Shown here: piece after piece, positions 32,969 to 42,541 of the stretch
How positions within the stretch are numbered: position 1 is the first letter of the stretch
How the letters are laid out: each line of letters starts with the position of its first letter
Assembly (NCBI GenBank): GCA_000729835.1
Contig: JFHB01000046.1
Location: 62,001 to 126,000 of the forward strand
Source: Atkinsonella hypoxylon
Taxonomy: Eukaryota > Ascomycota > Sordariomycetes > Hypocreales > Clavicipitaceae
Length of the DNA: 64,000 nucleotides
Reading direction: 5' to 3'
The notes under the pieces: generated by a model
Database searches by the model: none
What the model saw: the letters and a program-made list of their open reading frames with translations, nothing else
Told to the model about the DNA's origin: nothing
Translations under genes and position numbers: made by a program

Positions 32969-34503
32969 ATGACGCCCCAAAAAATCATTATCGACACCGA
33001 TCCTGGTAAGATGATTTGGTCAAACGCATAAACCATCTACTGTCCAATCTAACGTGGATATTATCTAGGTGTCGACGATGTCATGGCTATGCTTCTCGCT
33101 CTGAGCGCCTCACCTGAGGAACTTGATGTGGTCATGTTATCTGTCACATACGGAAATGTTCCCCTGCAGAGGTAAGAATCTGCCTCAAGCAGGTTCAATA
33201 AGGTTTAGCTTAATCTAACTTTATTTTTCGCACGTGTCATCAGCTGTCTTCGTAATGTGGTTGCCATGTTCCACGTTTTGGACAAAGAATTGGAATGGAG
33301 ACGAACTACTGGAAGACCAGAGGGATTCGAAACAATGAAGAAGAGCAAGCCGATCGTTGCTGTTGGCCCAGAGCATTCACTTGGGGACGGTTGTCTCATG
33401 GCCGATTACTTTCGTACGTCATCCTCTATGTATAAGAAAAGCACTATCTTGCAAGATGCTTAGACATCACAATTTGAATCTTTGAACAGCACAGCTTACT
33501 GTATTTAGACGGTCTTGATGGTCTTCACAACGTCCACGAGGCGCACCCGCACTTGAGTCCCGCTGAGACTTGGAAGACTTTGTTCCAGAATGATGGCGAC
33601 GCATCAGTAGATGCTTTCACGCACTCTCGCTTCTTCACTCCTTCCAAAGAGCCTGCCCACAAGGAGATCCTAAGGATCCTCAAGGAGAATCCCATTGACA
33701 CCGTTTCCATCTGTGCGGTTGGCCCTCTCACCAACATCGCCATGGCGGCAGCTGAGGACCCTGAGACCTTCCTCCGAGTCAAGGAACTTGTTGTTATGGG
33801 CGGCGCGGTGAACGTCGTGGGTAATGTCACCCCAGTAGCTGAATTCAATTGCTACGCTGATGCCGTCGCTGCTGCTCGCGTTTACGCTCTGACTTCATAC
33901 ACTCCCGCTTCGACCATGCCTCCTATTCCCCAGAACAGGTCGACACTTCCAGCTTACCCGGCCAAACTATCTCGACAGTTGAAGCTGACCCTTGCCCCAT
34001 TGGACATCACAACTCCTCATCTCATCACCAGGACTTTCTTCGCAGAGAGTATCCAGCCGTATCTGGATGCAGGCAGCCCTCTTGCAACATGGGCGTCACA
34101 CTTCATCCAAGGCACCTTCAACCAGATTGAAAAGATGAAGGGGGATGGCAACGAGCCAGGGCTTTCATTACATGATCCTCTTACAATCTGGTATATGTTG
34201 ACTCACAATGACCCCAAATGGAAATTCCCAGCCAAGCTGGAAGACATTCGGATTGAGACCTCTGGCCAATGGACGCGCGGCATGCATGTTGTTGACAACA
34301 GAATTCGCAAAAAGCCTGCAGAGGTCGCGGCTCTTGCCTCTCCAGATCCTCGCGACGACCCCAACATCATTTCCATTGACGATGTTCAGGGCGACACGAT
34401 GGGCTGGATGAGTGTCCTCAAGGGCAACAGAGTAAATCGCCTTATTGAATCACCTGGCGAGGATATCTTCAAGCACGTCTGGATGAAGAGTGTCTTTGCG
34501 TAA
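32969..34503 (+). CDS. inosine/uridine-preferring nucleoside hydrolase
   Basis: Four exons (32969-33005, 33069-33171, 33244-33413, 33509-34503) give 434 aa; all introns are GT-AG and 63-95 nt. The N-terminus is MTPQKIIIDTDPGVDD, with the calcium/ribose-binding DTDPGVDD at residues 9-16 across the first intron. Further family marks are VVMLSVTYGN, FHGLDGLHNV, the core MGGAVNVVGNVTPVAEFNCYADAVAA, and the late catalytic-site motif LHDPLTIW. Such enzymes (yeast Urh1 type) hydrolyse ribonucleosides to base and ribose for salvage. The protein is somewhat longer than bacterial members through a C-terminal extension and inserts, as in other fungi. No neighbouring gene suggests a pathway. Confidence 0.93.
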
Positions 34504-35620
34504 GAAGAGCAAAAGAAACATAATATCACAATAGATCTTTTTGATTCCTATACCTGCGCAACGTATGTGACGGTTTACAAATAATGCTCATTATATACCA
34601 ACTCTACATCACGAGCAGAACAGTACGAGAGATTCTCCTGCCGAACCACGAGGCACAATAACGACTCATCATCAAAATTTTGCTGTTGCGCCATTCACGC
34701 GTTCAGCAGAGAAACTCGAATCATCACTTTTCAAGACTACTAGCAACTCAATCAGCGCCCAAACCGATTCTAACCATCCATATCACGCAGCAAACACAGT
34801 ATTCATCTTCCCACTCCTCAGTCCCCTTTTTTTTTTTCTCACAGCAAGTCTTCATCTGTTCTTGAAAGTTTGCCGGAAGGGAGTAACTCGATCCGCCAGT
34901 CATGTCAGCTTTGTAAATCGTGATTGAGAGCAGAGCAAGTACAAAGATGCTTAGGTCTAATGGTGGCGTGAGCTGGTGCCAGTCAGTAGTTAGTAACGGT
35001 AGCATTACCAGTAAATATGCCCGTTGTTCTAAGCACTAACTTGTCCCAAGCGTTGCGATTTCCAAGCTCGATGAGATCAGTCAAGCTGGGCCCGGATGGT
35101 CTCGTTCGTTATATTATACTGACCGAGGGGAGGGACGCGTTTGGCTGTAATAGCTATGCATGAGTCATTTTTGGCTGGTGGTAGCTCTGGATCTCTCTGG
35201 GCTTCGTCACGTACTGGTGTGCGTTTTGGTGTCTGTCCACTGCCTCTGTCCACAAGCTCTTTCAGCTGCAACCATGAATGCCTGCATCGGTACTTTCACC
35301 CTCAATCTAGACGAACGAACACTGCATGTGAAAACCCGTCATCAACCCTCACAAGTGCCTCTTTCCAGCCTCGATTTGCCCTAGATAGTCACGACTACAT
35401 CAAACCTCTTGTCCGCAGCCCAAACAGAGTCTGCTTATCAGTCAAAGAATATGGAAATAGTCAGCTAGATTCCCCGCCACAGATCCAAAGAAACGCCCTA
35501 TAACGCCATCACTATGCCAATCATGGCTCCTCATTACGCGCAGACCTATCCTACCGCAACGGAAGCAGAGCGAAAACCTCCAAACCAGGTGTGAACGTTG
35601 AGTTCGAAAAAGAAAAGTTC
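34504..35620. other. convergent spacer between nucleoside hydrolase and LSM8
   Basis: 1.1 kb holding two 3' UTRs. No RNA gene or protein-like frame recognised; short hydrophobic frames around 34750-35000 on the minus strand lack support. Confidence 0.55.
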
Positions 35621-36078
35621 CTAAATATGCTTGGTGCCGCCTATTTCCGACCCCTTGACCTCCTTCCAATTGATGCTCCCGTCAAGTTTCTCGTCAACCA
35701 GGCCGACGGAGCACACATTGTCTCCTCGCACGAGGTATAGTCCAAGGGGATGTATTTCCGAGGGCTCATGGTCGTCTGGTTCGTGAATGACTCGCTCTTC
35801 CGTTTCTTTCAAGACCTGTTGGAGAATGGCCGTCAGCGCTTTTTTTTGGGGGGGGGGGGGGGGAGGGCCGACGCCTTTTTCTGGTGGGTGAATGCTGGGG
35901 CATACCAGGTTTGTTGACTGGTCGCAGGCTGCGAGTGTGCCGACGAGGATCCGCGAGTCGGCTGTCACGACTAGGACTTTTTCTGCGAGCATGGAGCTGT
36001 AAGCTGTTTTGTGCTCGTCAGGTCTGGTCGTTTGGGACCGGAATACGTACTATTCAGATAGCCCCCTAGGCTTGCCAT
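35621..36078 (-). CDS. LSM8: U6 snRNA-associated Sm-like protein LSm8
   Basis: Three exons: the first starts at ATG 36078 (MASLGGYLN), the second ends at 35906, the third is 35815-35621. The second exon carries MLAEKVLVVTADSRILVGTL and CDQSTNLV, the third VLKETEERVIHEPDD, GLYLVRGDNVCSVGLVDE and the ending EIGGTKHI, all typical of LSm8. LSm8 defines the nuclear LSm2-8 ring on U6 snRNA. The first splice is ambiguous: donor GTACGT at 36050 with acceptor before 36003 (106 aa) or donor at 36046 with acceptor before 35996 (105 aa); only 2-4 residues near position 10 change. Intron 2 holds a run of 16 G next to 8 T (plus-strand reading). U2 lies upstream on the same strand. Confidence 0.92.
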
Positions 36079-36763
36079 CTTGAATCGGCCAGTCTCTTTT
36101 TGCACTTCGCGAGTGGGATGTCGGGAAGCAAATTCAGGTCCGGGAGTGGGGGTTTATGTTGCGTCAACTCGTTCTACTCTGCGGAACAGGAAGTTCGGGG
36201 AAGCTCGAGGTGCTACGCTGGGGGAGCTGGCATATCACGCTAAACCTTATTGGGTCAGGTCCTTCGTTGAAGGTCCAGAGAACGCCAGGCGATCATCAGA
36301 TGCAAGGAGAAAAGAGTCAAACTGACGTGCGTTCCTGCGGCTCGTATGACCAGACTTGTTACTGTTGTTTGTAGCCAGTTAGCAGAAGTGCTTCTTACGC
36401 GTGGAGTGTTACGCCATGCCTTGGTGATTCTGCTTCTAGCTTGCTGCCACAACACGAATTTTTTGGTTTTTCTCGAAAATCATCTCGGCAATCACACGGT
36501 GACCAGCTCGCCTTTCGCTATCAGCACAACAAAATTCTACTACGTAGCTCGATTGTGTCATTCTACATCTTGCTGTGTACGTACACATGCCAAACGCAGA
36601 GCACTTCAACAGTACCAACCTCCACAAACTCCAAAACCTCAGAACAAGATGCTACTCAGCCTGCCGCAACACACAACACTTCTCACATCAAGTCACACAA
36701 AGCATAGACGCAAATTTTCTTCTTCACCCCACCGGCACGCAGCGAGAGCAATGAAAAAAAAAG
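36079..36763. other. LSM8 promoter region and U2 3' flank
   Basis: 685 bp between U2 snRNA and LSM8, both transcribed leftward. Open frames across it run through the antisense of U2 and look accidental. Just past the U2 3' end is a T-rich stretch on the minus strand (36753-36762). Confidence 0.6.
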
Positions 36764-36953
36764 AGGTTCGCGTCACCTGGAGGCAGTGTAATACCAGGGA
36801 CACTGTGGGCAGGATCATGCGCATGCACAGAGGATCCGCCCGAGGGCCAAAAATAAGAATAATCACGATTGGTCTCAATAGAGACCTTTCAGAGATTAAA
36901 CTGAAAAGAACAGATACTACACTTGATCTAAGCCAAAAGGCAAAGAGAGCTAA
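36764..36953 (-). ncRNA. U2 spliceosomal snRNA
   Basis: The minus strand reads CTCTCTTTGCCTTTTGGCTTAGATC, the near-invariant U2 5' region, followed by the branch-site-pairing GTAGTA (36915-36920) in AAGTGTAGTATCTGTTC and by TTTTCAGTTTAATCTCTGAAA. A perfect hairpin GGTCTC-TATT-GAGACC follows (stem II), then the Sm site ATTTTTGG (36847-36854). Stem-loop IV is CCTGG...CCAGG with a loop TATTACACTGCCT very close to the human U2B''-binding loop. The total of about 190 nt fits fungal U2. The 5' end is placed within about 3 nt by comparison with fission yeast U2, the 3' end within about 6 nt. U2 pairs with the intron branch site in pre-spliceosomes. Confidence 0.95.
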
Positions 36954-37000
36954 AGAAGAGGGAAAGAAAAAATTCAAAAAGAGTGGCAGCGGGCGGGAAA

Positions 37001-37006
37001 TATATA
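37001..37006 (-). promoter_or_regulatory. TATA-like element of the U2 gene
   Basis: TATATA lies about 48 bp upstream of the inferred U2 5' end, flanked by a GC-rich patch (GGGCGGG at 36991) and a purine-rich leader. It is the only TATA-like site near, so a role in U2 (Pol II) initiation is plausible but inferred. It could also serve the rightward frame starting at 37056. Confidence 0.45.
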
Positions 37007-37055
37007 GTTCTGTGGTACGGGCGGTGTGGGTGACCGCGGCAGAATTCGGCTTAGC

Positions 37056-37384
37056 ATGTCGGCGGTTGTGGTGGGGGACGAGCTGCGGCAGCTTGTAGCT
37101 ATACTGTTAGCAGGGTCGGAGACGAGGTAAGCCAGGACGATGTGGTGGCTGCATTTTGTTCTTCACTACCCGCAATTTGGACTCGACCTTCGCGTCAACA
37201 GTTCACCAAGATCGTTGCAGAAGTGGATAATGTGGTATATGGCAAACTCTGGTGGAAGATTCGTGACTCGAACGTGTATTTTACATCAAGCCTCGTTTAC
37301 AATCCTCTCCGCGACTACCCAATCCCTTCCTCACTCAGCCCATGGCGGCCCATCACAGAACCGCGACGCCGTCTTATGCTTTAG
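37056..37384 (+). pseudogene. small protein-like gene, apparently frame-broken
   Basis: From ATG 37056 a frame reads MSAVVVGDELRQLVAILLAG and SETR, then stops at TAA 37128. One frame over, directly after, a second stretch reads on smoothly as QDDVVAAFCSSLPAIW and QQFTKIVAEVDNVVYGKLWW to TAG 37382-37384. Removing five bases (37128-37132 or equivalents) would place the two in register, and the join sits on a GTAAG that looks like a 5' splice donor. This could be a collapsed intron, a frameshifted gene or an assembly error; a normal 75-nt intron (37127-37201) is also possible but gives a less protein-like second exon. Family unknown. The start lies about 100 bp from the U2 5' end, pointing away. 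Confidence 0.35.
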
Positions 37385-37603
37385 CTACCTAGTTATACAC
37401 AAAGAAACTAAAAAAAAAAAAAAAAAAAAGGGATAAAATAAATAGAAGAATCAAAGTCTGTAGCAGGGATTGATATCAACCCTGGTGAGAGCAGACAAAA
37501 GTCTAGATTTCGACCCTCGCCAGAAAACGCCCTTCCACAAGACAAAAATTAAAAAAACTATGATAAAATAAATATATCGCTTCAATCATAATATTCAAGT
37601 CCT

Positions 37604-38978
37604 TCAGTCTTCCAAAAGTTCACCTTCGTCTTCAGAGACCTTGGCTCGCTTGTCCGCTCTCTCGCGATCAAAGGATTGATCTGTGTCCGCTTCCTTCCTT
37701 TTGCTCGGTGTTCTCAGTAGGTTAGGATCAGTTGTACCTGCACCATTTATTCGTGGCGCCGGGCTGCGACTCCGACTTGGCCGGTCGACCTCCATAGGCG
37801 TGCCATTAGAGGACAGCGTCTCAGGCTGACTCAACAGAGTATCCGCACGCCTTCTGGTATTTTCCAAGTCGAAGGCTGGCGATGGCAGCGACGGGTTCTG
37901 CTTCCTAAGCGGATTCTCCGTGTAGAACTGACGCATCACCTCAATAGCCTTAGTACATAGCTCCTCGTTCCCGTTCAGATATTTCCACCAAGGCTCCCCG
38001 TTAACATCATCGATCTGTTGGTTCGTATGCACGCTGGCAAAGAAAATTGCGCTTATTGCCACGTCTCTAGCCTCAACGAGGAGGGGGATTGCTGTCAAGC
38101 AAGCATCGTTACAAAAAGCCCAAGCAGCCTGCCTCAGATGTTTGTTGTGCACGATTTCGAGTTGCTCCAAAAGCTCGAATAGGTTTCGATAGGGATTATC
38201 AATCATAAGATCAAAGGTGAGCTGCTCCAGCATGACTTCCTCATATGTCAAAATGCTGTCTCGCCACCGCCAGTACTCTTTACTTTGCTCATCAATGATA
38301 AGCTTTGCGTTCTTTTGTGCCACCTTGGCAACAGCTATAATAATATCTTTCGTTTTTCGGCAATTTTCTTCGACCTTGTTTGCGAGGAAGAGCGCAGTAG
38401 CAGCAATGTTCTGATATAGCAATACGGGTCAGTATTTTGGTCCTCAAACTCATCCTGTTTTGCTGCTTTTATTTTTTCCTGAACGCGATGTAAAAGGAAT
38501 ATCATCTTACATAGTGATGAATGCCACCTTTTTCCTGCACCATACTGAAGCGCATAAAGAATCTATGAAAGAAGACACCAGCAACCCATAGTGTGATCTG
38601 AGGCAGATCCAGCATCACGCCAGCTTGATATATAAAATTGACGCCCTTGGCTCGTCGAAGCCTTTCTTCTGACGTCGAGATTCCATCCAAGACACTTGGC
38701 GTGCTCTGGACCTCCTCAGATGTAAAAGACCATTGATTCGTGGTTGCAGCCTGTCCATTGCGACTCGACTGTGTTGCCAGTGATTGCTGACTCGACGAAC
38801 TCGCAGCTTGGGGTCGGGGAGGAGAAGTTCGTGCGCTATGTTGAGGCGGAGTGGGAGCTGCCGGCGGCACCTCACGCTGATGTGGCGATTGCGGAGGGCC
38901 GTCTACGCGAGAGCCTCCAGGTAGAGTGGGAGGTTGATAGCCTTCGCGCGGAGGCCGGTAGCGGTCGATGCTGGCCAT
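37604..38978 (-). CDS. C-type cyclin (Pch1/cyclin T-K like), probable Cdk9/Bur1-type kinase partner
   Basis: Two exons (38978-38511 and 38410-37604) across a 100-nt intron GTAAGA...CAG give 424 aa. The ATG at 38978 opens MASIDRYRPPREGYQPP. A Pro/Ser/Gln-rich N-terminus of about 95 residues precedes two cyclin folds: box 1 includes RRAKGVNFIYQAGVMLDLPQ, HRFFMRFS and, across the splice, HHYNIAATALFLANKVEEN; box 2 includes AWAFCNDACLTAIPLLVEA. The C-terminus is Arg/Ser-rich with a basic KRKEADTDQSFDRERADKRAK and acidic end. This layout is that of transcription-elongation cyclins that activate CDK9 or CTK-type kinases acting on the RNA polymerase II CTD. The exact subclass (T, K or Ctk2) cannot be fixed here. 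Confidence 0.88.
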
Positions 38979-39696
38979 GTCCGGCAGTTTCTATGTCGGG
39001 TTGGCAATCAAGGTTGCAAGGCAATATAAGGAAATCATGGAGATGGGTCGCTGACGCTGCTGTTGAGGTGGAGCGAAGGCCTAGCGAATCGTCTTCAGTA
39101 TTGGGACGCCGTCAAGGTGCATGCCGTTTATTGACGAGAGCATTGTCACGGGTTGTGCATGCGAAACTGATATTTCATTTCCTACCCAATCCGCGCGTGA
39201 GTCAGCTGACTTCGTTCCCCTCCCCCACACGACGACGACGACCACAGCCAGATGCTCCCCACGGAGCACATATGTAGGTTGTACTATCCATAGACGCTGG
39301 CAATTGCTAGTTAGCACCTGTATACTAAAAATTTCCGTGCTTTCTTGGGCTTCTAGGAGATGTTATTAGCTGTCGAGAAAAGTCAAAATGACTAGCTTCT
39401 CGTCTACATATATACCGGATATTGGGCCTAACATAGAGTTTGACTGAGATATTCGGACTAGCGTGGTCCGTTCTAGAGATTAAGTTGCTTTGAGCCCGCG
39501 ACTGGGGAATAGCTTAGCTGCACTATGCAGCCTGAATACACCAGATGTATACCTTCCTGTGTAACCTCCTTATCTGCCATTCACTTGCTCCTCCTTTTCT
39601 TCTTATCCCAACATCTGAGTACAGGATATCACGTGGTTCAACAATTGTTGCAAATGTAGATAGAGCCAAGTAGATATGCCTTCTGAGGAGTCTCTA
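38979..39696. other. spacer between PRP4 and the cyclin gene
   Basis: 718 bp with the cyclin promoter and the PRP4 3' UTR, both on the minus strand. No gene, repeat or RNA recognised. Confidence 0.6.
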
Positions 39697-41256
39697 TCAC
39701 AAGGCCTCTCCATCATTGCGACCCCAAAGCTTGACTGTGCGATCATGCCCGCCGCTCACGATCCACTTCCCATCTCTGCTGTAGTCAACGCTCGCTACTG
39801 GACCCGTGTGTCCGCTCAGATTTTGTACCAGAGTCCAGTCATCAGCCGAAAATATCTTGACATTCCTATCAAAGCCGCTGGAAACAAAGAAAGTGCCTGA
39901 TTTCTTTGGAATCTGAGCGCCCTTTTCGTCTACACCAGGGGGAACCCCATCTAAAGGATCATCCAGCCCTTTGAACCATCGCATATCTGAGACCGCACTG
40001 GTGTGAGCACCAATGCCTCCTGTTCGCTGCACCTTGCGGACATCCCAACATTTGATCCAGCCGTCGGCGGATCCAGACAAGACCCTGTGCCCGTCGGAGC
40101 TCCAGTCGAGTGCATGGATGGGCTTGATGTGACCGTCTAGGTGGCCGTCCAGAATCATGACTGTCCTTCCAGATCTCAAGTCCCAGATGCGGCCAATACT
40201 GTCCAAGCCGGCACTGGCAAGTAATGAACCATCTGTGTTAAAGCTTACAGCATAAACTCCACGTGAGTGTCCCTCTTGAAGAAGCACTTCAGCTGTGGTC
40301 TCCACATCCCAAAGCCTCCATGAGGTATCTTCTGATGCCGAAGCTAGGTACCGACCGGATGGGTGGAATTCGACGCGACACACACGCTGCGAGTGCCCCT
40401 GCAAGGTAGATAAGGGAGTTTCCTGGTTCAGGGACCATAATTGTACCAAGCCCTCTGCCCCACCAGAAGCCAAGTTCACTGCGTCCGGGGAGACAGCCTT
40501 CTCAGGTAATGTAGCTCCTGGGAACCAAGACAAACCGCTGATTTTGTTTGTGTGGCCTCGAAGATTTGCCTTTTCCGTCAGGTTGGGAATTTCAACCAAC
40601 TTGACTTGTCCGCCCCAATTGCCCACCGCTACAAGCTCTCCATTCGGTGATATTCTCGTCATGCTGACATGTCTTTCCCCGACAGTCTGGCTGCCTTGGA
40701 GCTCAAATGCCTGCAACCTCTCCTTTATCTGCTTTCTGAATTTGACGTGTGACCGTAGAGGGATTGTCGATTCCTGTTTCTGAAATGCCACCCTCCGTTT
40801 CGCCCGGGGCAGCGAATACTCCGCAATATTGATTCGAGCGTTCAGGAGCGCCTCGCCTCCTCGAGAGTAGAATTCCTCCTCTTGTTCCTCCGTTTCTCCT
40901 TCCGCCGGAGCATCCTCCATGGCAATGTCGCTGCTTTCGAGGCCGCTGATCTCCGCTTGTATCGTTAGCAACTCACGTAATCTATCGCGACGGTCACCGG
41001 GCCCTTCTCCAAACAAGGTTATGGGTTCTCCCATCTCTCTGAGCTTTGCGCGAACGCGGCCATCGTCAGTAGGCACGGCAATGGTCGCAGCTAGTCGCTT
41101 TCGGTTGAACTGGTTCAGAATGGCTGAGGTCTTTTCCGGAGCGGCTCCAGGCACTGTTATCATATCATAATCTTGGTCATCCTGAAGATCTTCCAGAGCA
41201 ATGCCTGCATGTGACTCAGCATCTTCCACGTACGCCTGACGCGATGGGTGCATCAT
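39697..41256 (-). CDS. PRP4: U4/U6 snRNP protein Prp4 (WD40)
   Basis: A single exon of 519 aa from the ATG at 41256 (MMHPSRQAY); a second ATG follows at once. Residues about 61-97 form the splicing-factor motif (VPTDDGRVRAKLREMGEPI, TLFGEGPGDRR) shared by Prp4 and Prp18. A charged region with IPLRSHVKFRKQIKERLQAF follows, then seven WD40 repeats to the C-terminus (LRGHTNKISGLSW, SEDTSWRLWDVE, SAGLDSIGRIWDL, SGSADGWIKCWDV, SGGHDRTVKLWG). Prp4 joins Prp3 on the U4/U6 duplex in the tri-snRNP. Length fits the family. It is divergent from the S6K-like kinase, and the cyclin, U2 and LSM8 lie downstream on the same strand. Confidence 0.94.
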   Translation of the reverse strand: MMHPSRQAYVEDAESHAGIALEDLQDDQDYDMITVPGAAPEKTSAILNQFNRKRLAATIAVPTDDGRVRAKLREMGEPITLFGEGPGDRRDRLRELLTIQAEISGLESSDIAMEDAPAEGETEEQEEEFYSRGGEALLNARINIAEYSLPRAKRRVAFQKQESTIPLRSHVKFRKQIKERLQAFELQGSQTVGERHVSMTRISPNGELVAVGNWGGQVKLVEIPNLTEKANLRGHTNKISGLSWFPGATLPEKAVSPDAVNLASGGAEGLVQLWSLNQETPLSTLQGHSQRVCRVEFHPSGRYLASASEDTSWRLWDVETTAEVLLQEGHSRGVYAVSFNTDGSLLASAGLDSIGRIWDLRSGRTVMILDGHLDGHIKPIHALDWSSDGHRVLSGSADGWIKCWDVRKVQRTGGIGAHTSAVSDMRWFKGLDDPLDGVPPGVDEKGAQIPKKSGTFFVSSGFDRNVKIFSADDWTLVQNLSGHTGPVASVDYSRDGKWIVSGGHDRTVKLWGRNDGEAL

Positions 41257-42541
41257 GATGGAAATTGTCGCGAGGGACGTGGCGCCCTCAGTCGCTGCGG
41301 TATTCTTCCCAACGCGAACAAACGAACAAGCCACTGTTGTTAGATCTACAGGTGGAATTTGATGAGTCTGGCGTTAAAATGACCCAGCGTGGGCTGTGCC
41401 GAGCCGGAATTCGTTGGCGGTGCTTGGAATTTCGTAGCTTTTGTTGCAGGACGTCAAACCTCAAGAAAAGAGAACGGACAGCTTTAAACCATAGTGGGGC
41501 AGGCTTGCTATCCTGGCGCAAGGGCTTTATTGATACATAGCGGAATGCTACTATACCTGACGGTCTCATTCGGTATGTACAAGAAAGCAGCTTCTATGTA
41601 CATTGTGGTGGAATTTGGATAGGAGAATTACAGCAAAGCTAGACTTGCATTTGGGCACCGTGGCCGGGCTCACTGGATACGGAGAAATCCACAAAATGAC
41701 CCGAAGCCATGATAAATTTTCATTGTGTGACGAATCTTGGCTAGCGGTGAAACCGACAATTACACGAGGACAAGGGACAAACACATGTTGCAGGTCTCAG
41801 AGCATCGATGCGCCTGTCACTCGGTACCAAGCTTTATTAGTGGCTGTGGCGTCGACTACGCGCGCTTTCGCCTGTCGCTACATGTACATATAGTTTGTAG
41901 CTGTAGGCTAATAAGGCTGCACTGCACTGTCAACGATTGTCATTCTCACTGCTGTCACTGCTCCTACTGACGCCTGTGGAAATCTTTAGCGAGCGAGAAT
42001 CTGGAGAAAAGGCGGCAGCTCCGCTGACTGGCCGCTCTGCCACTGGCCGCCCCACCAGCTGCCCACTGATTCAAGTTCTGGGGGAAGAAAATCCAAGGCG
42101 CGTGGAAGCCTGAAGGGAATTATTCCGTGTGGCTGCCGAACCGAAAAGTGTCTGCACTGGTGATCAATAAATTAAAGCGCTCCCTAGTTAGTGGCTGATT
42201 CTCCCTGTTCTTTTCTTCCCTCTCACCTTTGCACCACTTGGTGAACATCACGACTCTTCATTCAGAATCTCTAACCACCCTTCAGTCTACCGTCCAATGC
42301 ATATACAAAAACCTTTCCACCTGCGAACTTCATTCTTCAAGTACCAGATGCGTGTTGCGAGCCACTACGAAATCCAGCTTCCATTCATCACGGAGGAGCG
42401 CGCAGATCCGGAGCGACGTCGCGGCTCACGTTGAGCGTTTCGCTTCGTCGCAGGTACTTTGATTAGGCGCTTCATTTGAAGTTGCTACGACCAGCTCTTC
42501 AATCTCGATCTTCTAAAACATTCGCATTCGCCGCCAGCAAA
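41257..42541. promoter_or_regulatory. divergent 1.3-kb region between PRP4 and the S6K-like kinase
   Basis: Outward-facing starts lie 1285 bp apart. The kinase-side part (about 42180-42541) is pyrimidine-rich and looks like a long transcribed leader, with a 45-codon upstream ORF at 42297-42434. No further gene is seen. Confidence 0.45.
42297..42434 (+). other. upstream ORF in the putative leader of the S6K-like kinase
   Basis: ATG 42297 opens a 45-codon frame ending in TGA 42432-42434, 107 bp before the kinase ATG. It is the only sizeable ATG-initiated frame in the leader. If the transcript starts upstream it could limit kinase translation; if it starts downstream or is spliced it is irrelevant. 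Confidence 0.35.

Noticed and set aside
36346..37098. 250-codon plus-strand frame across the U2 locus
   Set aside because: It is the antisense of the U2 snRNA and its promoter; basic, low-complexity translation and non-ATG-supported start region. The U2 reading explains the sequence.
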